From NCBI GenBank assembly GCA_937975915.1, contig CALJTY010000042.1, positions 186,001 to 250,000 of the forward strand: a DNA stretch of 64,000 nt. Reading direction: 5' to 3'. The stretch comes from an uncultured Acidimicrobiaceae bacterium (lineage in GTDB: Bacteria > Actinomycetota > Acidimicrobiia > Acidimicrobiales > RAAP-2). Numbering within the stretch: position 1 is the first letter of the stretch; every line of letters begins with the position of its first letter. This document shows positions 29,720 through 39,590 of this stretch, piece after piece. Below the pieces are notes generated by a model. That model was not told the origin of the DNA. It searched no databases and saw only the letters and a list, made by a program, of their open reading frames with translations. The position numbers were made by a program, and so were the translations under genes.

Positions 29720-31572
29720 GCACGCACCAAACTTCAACACACTCACGCACTCGAACTTCAAGAAATAGTTCTGCCCGTAGTCCACGAGGTCCGGGTCGAC
29801 GTACTTCACCAAATCGCCTAATTCTCCTCGTTGCGTTGTTTGTTGCTATTTTCGGTCTCCTTTCGTTTCGTGTGATCCAACTTCAAGTTTTTCAACACGG
29901 GAAATATTCAAAGATTTCCGCATCACAAGTAAGTCAAAAAGTCACCACGACAGCGCTTCGTGCGGGGATTTATGACCGCAACGGACAAATTCTCGCAGTC
30001 TCCAGACCAACATCCTTAGTGATTGCTAATGACTTTCAGATAAAGGACCCTGTCAACCAAGCTGCGGTTATGAGCCCAATCGTCAAAGTTCCAGTTGAAA
30101 AGTTAATTCCACTGCTGTCCAAAAACAGTGGCTACGTTGTGCTCAACGGCGCACTTGATCTCACTTCTGGCCGAAAACTGCGATCAATGTATCTGCCTGG
30201 AATTACTGTGCAAGATTCTTCAGTTCGCAGTTATCCAAATGATCAACTCGCTCTAGCAACACTCGGCGGAACGAATGCAGCAGGAGCTGGCTCGGTTGGT
30301 CTTGAATACGCATTTCAAAAACTCCTAGCTGGTCAAAATGGCTTGACGCGTGAACTCACATCAACTTCAGGCGTAAACCTTCCAAGTTCTCGCACCACAG
30401 TTATTCGTGCTGCGAAGCCCGGTATTGGACTGGAACTCACACTCGACACCGCCTTGCAATTTGTGACCGAACGAGCCGTAGCGAAGCAACTGCAGTCAAC
30501 GGGTGGAGTTACCGGCAAGGCAATCGTGATGGATGTAAAGACCGGTGAAATTCTTGCCAATGTTTCTCTCGTAAACACAAAGACAAATCCTGGAGTACTT
30601 GGGCCAATTCCTGCGTGGGGCAAAGACGTTGGTGTTCCAGGCATTCAACAAACGATCAACAATCTTCCTTTTGCACAAGCATATGAACCAGGATCAGTTT
30701 TTAAACTCGTAACCTTCTCCGCAGCACTTCAGCAAGGACTCGTCACTCCAACAACCGTATTCACGGTTCCAAACAGTGTCGTTGTGGGAACTCGATTCTT
30801 CCACGATGCTGAAAACCACGGAACACTCCACCTCACTACGACTCAGATTCTTGCGCAATCATCAAACATTGGCACATACAAAATCGGACAGCTGGTGGGA
30901 GTCAACGGACTCCTTGCGCAGGTTCAAAGAATGGGATTTGGACAGAAGACCGCTATCAATTTTCCAGGCGAAACGGCCGGCCTCCTAGTGAACGCTTCAA
31001 CGTGGTACGCGAGTGACCAAGTTTCGCTCCCGATTGGCCAAGTAGACGCCGTGCCACCAATTCAAGTTCTTGACGCGTACAACATAATTGCGAACAATGG
31101 TGTATTCATTCAGCCAAAACTCATTCGTGCTTTCGTAAGTTCAGATGGATCAGTTAAGGCAACTGCACCGAGTGCAACACGTGTTGCGATGCCACCATCA
31201 GTCGCTCAGACAATCAACACAATGCTCCAGCAAGTGGTTCTTGCGGGTACGGGTACAAATGCAATTATCCCTGGATACAGCGTTGCGGGTAAAACCGGAA
31301 CCGCAACAATTCCATATCCTGGAAAAGCAAAACTTCTCATTGGTCAATACAACGCAAGCTTTGTTGGATACGCCCCAGCGAACAATCCAGTCCTTTCCAT
31401 GATTGTGATCATCGAGCGTCCACAAACCACAATTTTTGGTGGGGAAGCAGCAGCACCAATTTTTCAGCAAGTTATGTCATACGCACTACGCCACTACGGC
31501 ATCCCTTCTAATGGTGCTGTGCAAAAGCCACTCACTGGCAAGGGCGCAAAGATCTCATCGGACGTGACGTGA
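29716..31572 (+). CDS. ftsI: Penicillin-binding protein FtsI (PBP3-type transpeptidase)
   Basis: The 618-residue protein has one membrane span near residues 33-52 and a dimerisation domain with LRAGIYDRNGQILAVS. The transpeptidase motifs follow: SxxK as GSVFK (about residue 329), SSN in AQSSNIGTYK, and KTG in AGKTGTATIP. No PASTA repeat is visible. It cross-links septal peptidoglycan with FtsW. The GTG at 29716 overlaps ftsL. Its stop overlaps murE. Confidence 0.95.
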   Translation: MSTHQTSTHSRTRTSRNSSARSPRGPGRRTSPNRLILLVALFVAIFGLLSFRVIQLQVFQHGKYSKISASQVSQKVTTTALRAGIYDRNGQILAVSRPTSLVIANDFQIKDPVNQAAVMSPIVKVPVEKLIPLLSKNSGYVVLNGALDLTSGRKLRSMYLPGITVQDSSVRSYPNDQLALATLGGTNAAGAGSVGLEYAFQKLLAGQNGLTRELTSTSGVNLPSSRTTVIRAAKPGIGLELTLDTALQFVTERAVAKQLQSTGGVTGKAIVMDVKTGEILANVSLVNTKTNPGVLGPIPAWGKDVGVPGIQQTINNLPFAQAYEPGSVFKLVTFSAALQQGLVTPTTVFTVPNSVVVGTRFFHDAENHGTLHLTTTQILAQSSNIGTYKIGQLVGVNGLLAQVQRMGFGQKTAINFPGETAGLLVNASTWYASDQVSLPIGQVDAVPPIQVLDAYNIIANNGVFIQPKLIRAFVSSDGSVKATAPSATRVAMPPSVAQTINTMLQQVVLAGTGTNAIIPGYSVAGKTGTATIPYPGKAKLLIGQYNASFVGYAPANNPVLSMIVIIERPQTTIFGGEAAAPIFQQVMSYALRHYGIPSNGAVQKPLTGKGAKISSDVT

Positions 31573-32969
31573 TGCAGCTCGGTGACATTTTTGATGACTT
31601 CTCATTCGACGCTCGTACCGCGAGTATTGAAGTTACCAACGTTGAAATAGATTCACGTAGTTGCATTCCCGGCACAGTGTTTTTCGCTATGAGTGGAACG
31701 TTTGAAAATGGATCAAAGTATGCCAAGGACGCAGTCGCCAATGGGGCTGTGTGTGTAGTTAGCTCCGAAGAACTAAATCTTGATGTCCCAGTCATTACCG
31801 TTGCGCCATCGCTTCTTCGAGGACTTCTAGCGCACGCGTCAGCTGTAGTTGCAGGCAACCCACAACTGCGCTGTGAATTGGTCGGTGTCACTGGAACGAA
31901 TGGCAAAACCAGCGTGACAACAATTGTGAGTGACTTGGCACGTGCGATCTCATGGAACGGGGCAAACATTGGGACACTCACCAATGAGCGAACCACTCCA
32001 GCGGCACCAGAGCTCATGCGTTCGCTCAAATCACTCGTTGACGGATTTGATGTTTCGAAGTCTCGTTCAATAGTTGCACTAGAGGTTTCGAGTCACGCGA
32101 TTGATCAAGCTCGAGTTGATGGCTTGACGTTCGCTGTTGTTGCATTCACAAATCTGAGCCATGACCACTTGGATTATCACGGCTCTATGGATGAGTACTT
32201 TGCCGTGAAGTCAAAGCTGTTTACACGTGAGTTTTCACAACGATGTGTAATTTGGTGTGACGATTCCTACGGCCAGCGACTCGCCAAAGAAACAGAACTG
32301 GCTGTGAGCGAGGTTCATCGAAGTGATGCATCTGAAATCGTTCAAACATTGACTGGCACCACTTTTTTTTGGCGGGGCCATTTAGTTAATACTCCGCTTA
32401 TTGGTGACTACAACATTGACAATGCACTCGTGGCGATGACAATTCTTTCGAGCCTCGGGGCGAGTGATGAAGCAATCGCTGGTGCGATGGAGTTTGTTGC
32501 AAACATCCCTGGAAGATTCGAAGTTATAAAGGGTGCGAGCGTAACTGCAATTGTTGACTACGCCCACACCCCCGAGGGACTTCGTCGCCTATTGAATGAT
32601 GTTCGAACACTCAGCCCCACAAGCCGCATTGTCACGGTGTTTGGTTGCGGTGGTGAACGAGATACTTCGAAACGACCTGAAATGGGTCGGGTGGCATCAC
32701 AATTGTCTGATGTGACAATTATTACGTCAGATAACCCCCGTTCAGAGTCTCCTGATGCCATCATTGATGCAGTGATGTCGGGATGTGAGCTGAACTCTGT
32801 CACGTATGTGCAGAGCGATCGAAGAGCAGCAATCAGTCAAGCAATGCAGTTAGCAAACGCTGGAGATGTAGTTGTTATTGCTGGCAAGGGTCATGAAACA
32901 ACTCAAACAATTGGTGATGTGGAACTGATGTTTGACGACCGGGTCGTTGCCCGAGAATTGGTGAAGTGA
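31572..32969 (+). CDS. murE: UDP-MurNAc-tripeptide ligase MurE
   Basis: The 465-residue Mur ligase has the N-terminal UDP-binding part (VEIDSRSCIPGTVFFAMSG), ATP loop GVTGTNGKTSV, SSHAIDQARVDG, TNLSHDHLDYH and the C-terminal DNPRSESP. DNPR is the signature of enzymes adding meso-diaminopimelate. The ATG at 31572 overlaps the ftsI stop by one base (TGATG); a GTG one codon earlier is an alternative. murF, the usual next gene, is missing: mraY starts 7 bp later. Confidence 0.93.
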   Translation: MQLGDIFDDFSFDARTASIEVTNVEIDSRSCIPGTVFFAMSGTFENGSKYAKDAVANGAVCVVSSEELNLDVPVITVAPSLLRGLLAHASAVVAGNPQLRCELVGVTGTNGKTSVTTIVSDLARAISWNGANIGTLTNERTTPAAPELMRSLKSLVDGFDVSKSRSIVALEVSSHAIDQARVDGLTFAVVAFTNLSHDHLDYHGSMDEYFAVKSKLFTREFSQRCVIWCDDSYGQRLAKETELAVSEVHRSDASEIVQTLTGTTFFWRGHLVNTPLIGDYNIDNALVAMTILSSLGASDEAIAGAMEFVANIPGRFEVIKGASVTAIVDYAHTPEGLRRLLNDVRTLSPTSRIVTVFGCGGERDTSKRPEMGRVASQLSDVTIITSDNPRSESPDAIIDAVMSGCELNSVTYVQSDRRAAISQAMQLANAGDVVVIAGKGHETTQTIGDVELMFDDRVVARELVK

Positions 32970-32976
32970 GGACATA

Positions 32977-34011
32977 ATGCTTAGTTTGATGGAAGCTGGG
33001 GGATTCGGGTTTCTAATTGCCCTATTTGTAACCCCGCTATGGATAAAGGTTTTGCAAGCTCGTGGCATTGGTCAGCTCATCAGAGAAGATGGGCCATCTT
33101 CACATCATGCCAAGGCAGGAACACCAACCATGGGTGGAGTCATCATTGTCGCCGCAGGCGCAATTGGCTACGCAATGGGACACGTCGGAACTTCGATCAC
33201 GTTTACTCGCGCTGGCGTGTTGGTGGTGCTTGCGACCATCGCTTCAGGAATTCTTGGTTTTCTTGACGACTGGCTTGCCATTCGTAATTCCAGAAACCTT
33301 GGACTTAACAAGCGTGGAAAATTCATCGGACAACTCGCAATCGCGGGAACATTCGCAGTGCTCGCAGTTACGTGGGTGCACACGTCAGAAAACCTTTCGT
33401 TCACTCGATACTCGCTTCCAGGCTGGAACCTCACGGCCGTTGGATGGGTGCTGTTAGCAATCTTTGTGATTGTCGCAACATCAAATGCTGTGAACCTCAC
33501 TGACGGACTCGACGGACTCGCCGCCGGATCAGCCACTTTTTGCTTTGGTGTTATTTCAATAATTGGCTACTGGCAGTTTCGTCACTACTCGATCTATCAC
33601 TTACACGCTGCTCTAGACCTCGGATTAGTTGCAGTCGCTCTAGTGGGTGGAACTCTTGGATTCTTGTGGTGGAACGCAGCGCCTGCTCGAATCATGATGG
33701 GCGATACCGGCTCACTGGCAATTGGAACCGCACTTGGTGGTGTGTGTCTGCTGATGAATCTTGACCTGCTTCTCATCATTATTGGTGGACTATTTGTCGC
33801 AGAAACGCTTTCAGTAATTCTGCAAGTCCTTAGTTACAGAACACTTGGAAAACGAATTTTCAAGATGGCACCATTTCATCATCACTTCGAGTTAAAGGGT
33901 TGGCCCGAGACAACTGTGATCATTCGCTTCTGGATCCTTGCCGGTCTACTTGCGGTGCTTGGTCTTGGCATTTTCTACGGAGACTTCTTGAAGATTGCGA
34001 AAGTCGCGTAG
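32977..34011 (+). CDS. mraY: Phospho-MurNAc-pentapeptide transferase MraY
   Basis: The 344-residue polytopic protein has about ten spans. Family signatures are PTMGGVIIV, FLDDWLAIRNSRNLGLNKRGKF, NAVNLTDGLDGLA, the Asp cluster, GDTGSLAIG and MAPFHHHFELKGW. It makes lipid I from UDP-MurNAc-pentapeptide and undecaprenyl phosphate. The ATG has GAGG 4-5 nt upstream. The stop overlaps the ftsW GTG (TAGTG), leaving no room for the usual murD. Confidence 0.96.
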   Translation: MLSLMEAGGFGFLIALFVTPLWIKVLQARGIGQLIREDGPSSHHAKAGTPTMGGVIIVAAGAIGYAMGHVGTSITFTRAGVLVVLATIASGILGFLDDWLAIRNSRNLGLNKRGKFIGQLAIAGTFAVLAVTWVHTSENLSFTRYSLPGWNLTAVGWVLLAIFVIVATSNAVNLTDGLDGLAAGSATFCFGVISIIGYWQFRHYSIYHLHAALDLGLVAVALVGGTLGFLWWNAAPARIMMGDTGSLAIGTALGGVCLLMNLDLLLIIIGGLFVAETLSVILQVLSYRTLGKRIFKMAPFHHHFELKGWPETTVIIRFWILAGLLAVLGLGIFYGDFLKIAKVA

Positions 34012-35270
34012 TGACTACTGTTCGGAGCCCGCAAACTCGTTCGAGACTTGGTGGTTTTTTCCACGCGCTCCCGCGAGGAAATGCCAATGCCCGCGCTCTG
34101 ATTTTCATAACGGTCTTGATGGTGACGTTTGGAACAATCATGATGGCGTCAGCGAGTGAAGGGCAAGCAGCCGCTAACGGAGGTTCTCCTTGGGCGCTCA
34201 TGTTGCGCGACGGCGCCTACCTAGTGTTTGGTTTTTTTGCGTTTTATCTCGCTGCACGTGTGCGTATCGATCAATTAGTGCGAAAGGCTCCTGTCCTTTT
34301 AAGTTTGGGCCTCGGACTTTTGATGGCGGTATACCTAGTTGGTGTTACCGCTAACGGTGGAAAACGTTGGTTGAATTTAAAGGCGATCAATCTTCAGCCA
34401 TCAGAGATTTTTAAATTGATGACCGTCTTTTTTATTGCATGGCTTATTGAGCACAAACACAACGAGCTCAACAATTGGAAGCAGCTTGCATTATTGACAA
34501 TTCCAGTAACTGGTGGCGCAGCGATGATTCTGTTTGAGCCAGATATTGGAACATCATCGGTTGTTTTGGTTATTGCATTCTCAATGCTCGCCATTGGGGG
34601 GCTTTCTAAGTGGATTCAAACTCGCATTGTTGCGTTTTCGGTTGTCGGTTTCATTGCCTTCATGTCCATGAAGCCGTATTCTGCTCGCCGATTCTTGGCC
34701 TTCTTGCACCCCAATCAAGACCTTGCAAATACTGGGTATCAGTTGTATCAGTCAAAAATTGGATTCGGAGCCGGAGGAGTGGCTGGTCTTGGACTCGGAC
34801 ATAGTCGCGAGAAATGGGGATTTCTTCCTAACCCACACACTGACTTCATTTACACCATTGTTGGTGAAGAACTAGGTGTCATTGGCTCATTGGTCGTCAT
34901 TGCGCTTTTCGTAGCGTTCCTCTTTGCGGCTGTTCGCATTGCGCAGCGCTGCACAAATCAGAGCTACAGGTTGATTGTTATTGGAATCACAGTGTGGATC
35001 ATCTTTGAATCAATAGTGAACATCGCGTCGGTTGTTGGATGGTGGGCGGTGACTGGAATTCCACTTCCGTTCTTCTCGTATGGGGGAACGGCGCTCATCA
35101 CGGAACTCGCAGCAGTTGGAATTCTCTACAACATTGCTCACGACTCCAGCCGCTCAGGCGACCTCACATTTCGTGAATACGTCGACACTGACTTTCGAGC
35201 AGAGTTTGAATCACGCACTCAACCGCGCCAAGCACGTCCTCGTTCATACCGAGACCAGCAGGAGTACTAA
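34011..35270 (+). CDS. ftsW: Septal peptidoglycan polymerase FtsW
   Basis: The 419-residue SEDS protein has about ten spans: AISNLQ-type segment WLNLKAINLQPSEIFKL, FEPDIGTSSVVL, GFGAGGVAGLGLGHSREKWGFLPNPHTDFI, and GIPLPFFSYGG near the end. The catalytic Asp is in the EPDIG/PHTDF loops as in other SEDS enzymes. The GTG at 34011 overlapping the mraY stop is chosen. Longer in-frame starts would lie inside mraY. The TAATG overlap links it to murG. Confidence 0.93.
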   Translation: MTTVRSPQTRSRLGGFFHALPRGNANARALIFITVLMVTFGTIMMASASEGQAAANGGSPWALMLRDGAYLVFGFFAFYLAARVRIDQLVRKAPVLLSLGLGLLMAVYLVGVTANGGKRWLNLKAINLQPSEIFKLMTVFFIAWLIEHKHNELNNWKQLALLTIPVTGGAAMILFEPDIGTSSVVLVIAFSMLAIGGLSKWIQTRIVAFSVVGFIAFMSMKPYSARRFLAFLHPNQDLANTGYQLYQSKIGFGAGGVAGLGLGHSREKWGFLPNPHTDFIYTIVGEELGVIGSLVVIALFVAFLFAAVRIAQRCTNQSYRLIVIGITVWIIFESIVNIASVVGWWAVTGIPLPFFSYGGTALITELAAVGILYNIAHDSSRSGDLTFREYVDTDFRAEFESRTQPRQARPRSYRDQQEY

Positions 35271-36373
35271 TGTCGCGTCCCATCGTTATTACTGGCGGTG
35301 GAACCGGTGGGCACATTTTTCCAATGCTCGCAATTGCTGAGCAGTTACAGGACCTCGGCGTTTCAAAAAGCGACATTCGTTTTGTAGGAAGTCTTCGCGG
35401 TCAAGAAAAAGATCTGCTGCGTGGAGACATACGCCTTACGTTGCTTCCAGGAAGGGGGCTGCGTCGTTCACTTAGCCCATCGGCAATCTTCGCAAACGTC
35501 GGAGCTGTACTTTCTCTTGGCGCTGCTGTTGTGAGCGCAATTGTCAATGTGCGAATCTGGCGACCACGCGTGATTGTTTCCGTAGGTGGGTATGCATCGT
35601 TTGCAACTTCACTCGCGGGAGCACTGTGGCGAATTCCTCTGGTGTCGGTAGAACTTGATGCGGTCCCTAGTGCCTCGCAGCGCTATCTCATACAACACGC
35701 CGCACTGCGCTGCACAGCATTTGAGAGCACGATGAAGAACTGTGTTACCACGGGAGTCCCGATTCGGACTTCGTTGGAAAAACTAGATCGCAGCGACGAA
35801 GCTCGTAGTCAGCTCCGTCAATCTGCGCAACCAGCAATTAAGAACACAAACAATGTTGTTGTTGTAATGACTGGCTCACTTGGTGCAAAGAGCGTGAACA
35901 CTGCCGTTCTGGAATTAGCAAAGCAATGGTCTACAAAAGATTCCCTCACTTTGATTCATGTCACGGGACGACGCGACTATGAGTTTGTGAAAAATAATGC
36001 ACCGGTTTGCAATGGACTCGATTATCGAATTGTTCCATTTGGTGAAATGAACGAACTTTGGGGACTTTGCGATGTTGCGATTACTCGTGCCGGAGCTATG
36101 ACGGTTGGTGAACTGTGCCAGCTGGGAATTCCAAGCGTAGTAATTCCGCTACCTGGTTCACCTGGCGACCACCAAACAAAGAACGCCGAAAAGGTTGTCG
36201 CATCTGGTGGTGCGTTAATGATCCGTGACGCTGAACTCAACGCAACAGTCCTAGCTAGTGCTCTTGAGTCTGTGATTGAGAAGAAAATTACAATGGGTGC
36301 ATCCATTGCTTCACTTGCGAGAGCGAATGCCGCCAAGAGCATTGCGACGCATGTACTAGAAATTGCAAGATAA
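35270..36373 (+). CDS. murG: MurG, lipid II-forming N-acetylglucosaminyltransferase
   Basis: The 367-residue GT-B enzyme has the N-terminal G-loop TGGGTGGHIFPMLAIAEQL, a GGYAS segment (SVGGYASFATSLAG), VMTGSLGAKSVN as the second G-loop, and TRAGAMTVGELCQLGIPSVVIPLP with the UDP-GlcNAc-binding acidic/amide region after it. It adds GlcNAc to lipid I on the inner membrane face. ATG overlaps the ftsW stop (TAATG), and its stop overlaps murC. Confidence 0.95.
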   Translation: MSRPIVITGGGTGGHIFPMLAIAEQLQDLGVSKSDIRFVGSLRGQEKDLLRGDIRLTLLPGRGLRRSLSPSAIFANVGAVLSLGAAVVSAIVNVRIWRPRVIVSVGGYASFATSLAGALWRIPLVSVELDAVPSASQRYLIQHAALRCTAFESTMKNCVTTGVPIRTSLEKLDRSDEARSQLRQSAQPAIKNTNNVVVVMTGSLGAKSVNTAVLELAKQWSTKDSLTLIHVTGRRDYEFVKNNAPVCNGLDYRIVPFGEMNELWGLCDVAITRAGAMTVGELCQLGIPSVVIPLPGSPGDHQTKNAEKVVASGGALMIRDAELNATVLASALESVIEKKITMGASIASLARANAAKSIATHVLEIAR

Positions 36374-37731
36374 TGAGCATTCTTTCTTCTCATCCAAATG
36401 TCCACATCATTGGAATAGGTGGCGCGGGGATGAGTGGGGTGGCACTTCTTCTAAAAGAAATGGGCTGCAAGGTTTTTGGCAGCGATGCCACTGAATCACC
36501 AGTCCTTGGCGAACTGAAGAGCGCCGGAATAACTGTGCACGTAGGACATGACGCGTCGTTGCTAGATACGTCATCAGTTGTTATCTGGTCTCCTGCTGTG
36601 AAAGAAGACAATGTTGAGTTTGCTGCTGCGAAGCAACACGGCAACGTTATGTTGAGCCGTATTGAACTGCTGCGAGAACTCTCTGCAATGACCCAAGTGG
36701 TGGGACTGACCGGTACGCACGGAAAGACCACGGCGACTTCAATGATGGCCTGTGTTCTAAAGGCCGCGGGTAGAGACGATGGACGACTTCTTGGTGCGCC
36801 AGTGCACGGCGTTGGCGCCAATGGTCACTGGGGAAGCCCCGCCCTGCTTATTGAAGTTGACGAAAGCTACGGCACCTTTAGTGAGCTGACTCCTTATTGC
36901 CTAGGTCTATTAAATGTTGAGCCAGATCACCTCGATCACTACGGCTCACTTGAAAATCTTGAAGAAGCGTTCGCGCAATTGCTTCAGAGAACGTCAGGTC
37001 CTGTAGTTGTCTGGAACACTGACCCTGGAAGCAAGCGAGTAGGTCTTCGCTGCAACAGAGAAGTAGTGACTGTTGGAACAGACTCTGAATCTACGTACCA
37101 AGTGAGTGACATCGAACTCGAACGCAGGAGTTCACATTTCAGGTTGAAGGGCGCTGGATTAGATGTAACCATTGCGCTCAACGTCACGGGGGCACACAAT
37201 GTTGCAAATGCCAGCGTGGTTTGTGTGCTGGCACTTGAACTCGGAATCTCGCTCACAGAAATCTCAAATGGGTTGAGCAACTTCCAAGGCGCTCCACGAC
37301 GATTTGAGTTCATGGGGTCATGGCGCGGCGTAGACGTGTACGAAGACTACGCCCACTTACCGGGTGAGATTGAGGCAACTATCAGTGCGGCTCGTGCTGC
37401 TGGTTATGAAAAAATCACGTGTGTCTTTCAGCCTCACCGAGTTACGCGCACCCAACATCTCGCGCAGCAGTTCCACACTTCATTTTCTGGTGCAACAAAC
37501 TTGATCGTCACCGACATCTACACCGCGGGTGAAGCGAACCCTGATGGGGCAACTGGTCAGCTAATTTCTGATGGAACAATGAAGCACATTTCAACTTCGT
37601 ACTGTGCCACGTTCACTGAAGTTGCCCACCACCTAGAAGCGCTGCACGATAAGAGTGACGTTGTTCTGTTGCTCGGGGCAGGAGACATTGCTGCTGTGGC
37701 AAAGCATCTTGAAGGTGGTCTTCAAAAATGA
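36373..37731 (+). CDS. murC: UDP-N-acetylmuramate--L-alanine ligase MurC
   Basis: The 452-residue protein has VHIIGIGGAGMSGVALLL at the N-terminus, ATP loop GLTGTHGKTTATSM, EVDESYGTF, NVEPDHLDHY and YEDYAHLPGEIEATISAAR in the C-terminal domain. THGKT rather than TNGKT and the IGGAGM start identify MurC rather than MurD. It starts at an ATG overlapping the murG stop (TAATG) and overlaps murB in ATGA. Confidence 0.95.
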   Translation: MSILSSHPNVHIIGIGGAGMSGVALLLKEMGCKVFGSDATESPVLGELKSAGITVHVGHDASLLDTSSVVIWSPAVKEDNVEFAAAKQHGNVMLSRIELLRELSAMTQVVGLTGTHGKTTATSMMACVLKAAGRDDGRLLGAPVHGVGANGHWGSPALLIEVDESYGTFSELTPYCLGLLNVEPDHLDHYGSLENLEEAFAQLLQRTSGPVVVWNTDPGSKRVGLRCNREVVTVGTDSESTYQVSDIELERRSSHFRLKGAGLDVTIALNVTGAHNVANASVVCVLALELGISLTEISNGLSNFQGAPRRFEFMGSWRGVDVYEDYAHLPGEIEATISAARAAGYEKITCVFQPHRVTRTQHLAQQFHTSFSGATNLIVTDIYTAGEANPDGATGQLISDGTMKHISTSYCATFTEVAHHLEALHDKSDVVLLLGAGDIAAVAKHLEGGLQK

Positions 37732-38639
37732 GTCTTCAATCTTTGGCCATTGCCGCAGGCGCACGCTTGCAAGAGCACGCGGAGTTTGGCAAGAAAACTA
37801 CCTACCGAGTCGGCGGAACTGTTCGCGCTCTTCTTTCGCTCACTTCAATCGAAGAGCTGAGCGAACTTGGTGAAGAAATCAACAATGTAGGAATGCCAAT
37901 CTTCGTTCTTGGGAATGGATCAAATCTTCTCGTCGCCAGTGGAGAGCATGAAGTCCTTGGAATTGTGCTCCAAGGTGAATTCGAGTCGTACAGCGTTGTT
38001 GAAGACGCAGATGGCGTTGTCGTCACTTGCGGAGCGGGGATGGACCTTCCAGTTCTTGCGAGACGTCTCAGCGCCGAGGGAATTGTTGGCTTTGAGTGGG
38101 CTGTTGGAGTTCCTGGAACTATTGGTGGCGCGTGCGTGATGAATGCCGGCGGCCATGGATCTGACATGGCGGCGGACGTGATTGGTGTAACAACTTGGAG
38201 TGCTGGTGCCCTTAAACAGTGGTCACCAGAAGATCTGAACTTTGGATACCGTTCCAGCGCACTTGGCTCAAGTGACATTGTTCTTAGTGCTTCGCTTCGA
38301 CTCTCAAGGGGTGACACTGAGGAATCGAAAAAGAAACTGAGCGAAATCGTAACTTGGCGACGAGAGAATCAACCTGGTGGACAGAATGCGGGAAGCGTGT
38401 TTGCGAATCCAGAGAATGATCACGCAGGTCGCCTAATCGAGGCAGCTGGTCTTAAAGGAACTCGCAAAGGAAGTGCCGTAGTTTCTGAGAAGCACGCGAA
38501 CTTCATCATCGTTGACAGCGACGGAAGCGCTGACGATGTTTATGAGTTAATGAAGTTCATTCAAGATCGAGTCTTCGAATCATCAGGGGTGCTCCTTCAT
38601 AGTGAGCACCATTTTCTCGGCTTGGGAGATTTGACGTGA
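37728..38639 (+). CDS. murB: UDP-N-acetylenolpyruvoylglucosamine reductase MurB
   Basis: The 303-residue FAD enzyme has TTYRVGGTVRALLSL, LGNGSNLLVA, GFEWAVGVPGTIGGACVMNAG (FAD-binding), the catalytic Ser in PGGQNAGSVFANP, and a C-terminal Glu segment (SSGVLLHSEHHFLG). The SVF(A/R)NP form fits type II MurB-like enzymes of Gram-positives. It makes UDP-MurNAc. Translationally coupled to murC and ftsQ. Confidence 0.95.
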   Translation: MSLQSLAIAAGARLQEHAEFGKKTTYRVGGTVRALLSLTSIEELSELGEEINNVGMPIFVLGNGSNLLVASGEHEVLGIVLQGEFESYSVVEDADGVVVTCGAGMDLPVLARRLSAEGIVGFEWAVGVPGTIGGACVMNAGGHGSDMAADVIGVTTWSAGALKQWSPEDLNFGYRSSALGSSDIVLSASLRLSRGDTEESKKKLSEIVTWRRENQPGGQNAGSVFANPENDHAGRLIEAAGLKGTRKGSAVVSEKHANFIIVDSDGSADDVYELMKFIQDRVFESSGVLLHSEHHFLGLGDLT

Positions 38640-39484
38640 GCCGCAGAAAGCCAGCCGCCGCCGCAGCCAGAAGACCAAGAGCAACGAAGCAAACCGCGCA
38701 GTCAAGACCAAGTCGCCCAGTAAAAAGTCAACCTAGACAGGCGAAAGCGAAGAAACAAAAGCGCGAGCGCAAACCTATTGCTACCTCCACAAAGGTTTTA
38801 CTGCTGATTGGACTTGTAGTCACCACACTTCTGCTCGGTGGAAACTGGATTCTGCACCGACCAATTTTTAATGTAAAAACAGTTCACCTTTACGGCGTTG
38901 TCCATGAAGATCCAAAGAAGGTATTAAAAGCGAGTGGGCTTGAGTTGCATCCTCCATTGATTGGTGTCTCAGCGCATTCAATTGAACACAACCTTTCAAC
39001 ATTTCGCTGGATCTCTAGCGTCTCTGTTACCAAGCAGTGGCCGAGCACCGTGAACGTGACCATTCATGAGACACGTCCAGTTGCGGTGGCCTTTAATAGC
39101 GCACATGTACTTGAGTATGTTGCTGCCAATGGAGCTGACTTAGGGCCTGCTCCAATCAATGCGAACTACCCAACACTTGTCTACTTAAAACCTTTAAATA
39201 ACTCTTGGCCATTTATGAAGGCTGGTTTTTCAGCGGTGTATGTTGCTAAAAAGCTACCTAAATCAATCGCTTGGCAGGTCTCCAAAATCAATGTTGCAGC
39301 GAACGGCAGCGTCACTCTTGTTATGGAGAGTCCAGTGAGCTTTGTGCTGGGACCTCCGACCAAGCTCAAGGAAAAGTTCGTGGCTATTGCTTCAGTTATT
39401 GCACACACCACCCTGAAAGCCGGTGATGTAGTGAATGTTGAGGCCCCAACAGTGCTGTCAGTTACTGGCCCTCCTCCCTCGTAA
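38636..39484 (+). CDS. ftsQ: Cell-division protein FtsQ/DivIB
   Basis: The 282-residue protein has a long basic cytoplasmic tail (residues 1-52, rich in Lys, Arg, Pro, Gln) and one membrane span (about 53-72). A POTRA domain follows (FNVKTVHLYGVVHEDPKKVL ... FRWISSVSVTKQWPSTVNV), then the FtsQ beta domain with IHETRPVAV. It recruits FtsL/FtsB. The GTG at 38636 overlaps the murB stop. It ends the upstream transcription unit; ftsZ has its own promoter. Confidence 0.92.
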   Translation: MSRRKPAAAAARRPRATKQTAQSRPSRPVKSQPRQAKAKKQKRERKPIATSTKVLLLIGLVVTTLLLGGNWILHRPIFNVKTVHLYGVVHEDPKKVLKASGLELHPPLIGVSAHSIEHNLSTFRWISSVSVTKQWPSTVNVTIHETRPVAVAFNSAHVLEYVAANGADLGPAPINANYPTLVYLKPLNNSWPFMKAGFSAVYVAKKLPKSIAWQVSKINVAANGSVTLVMESPVSFVLGPPTKLKEKFVAIASVIAHTTLKAGDVVNVEAPTVLSVTGPPPS

Positions 39485-39494
39485 AAAGGCCTAT

Positions 39495-39523
39495 TTGACC
39501 GTAGAAGTGAGGCAAACTAGCCT
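39495..39523 (+). promoter_or_regulatory. Promoter of ftsZ
   Basis: TTGACC (39495-39500), 17-bp spacer, TAGCCT (39518-39523), then about 60 nt of leader with GGGG before the ftsZ ATG. The spacing is ideal and the -35 nearly consensus. It indicates separate, probably strong, expression of ftsZ. Confidence 0.75.
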
Positions 39524-39590
39524 TCGGGGACAATAAATCGCATAGAACTGTGTTGTACGTAGTTCGCAAAAAGGTACCCAAGGGGATTTC

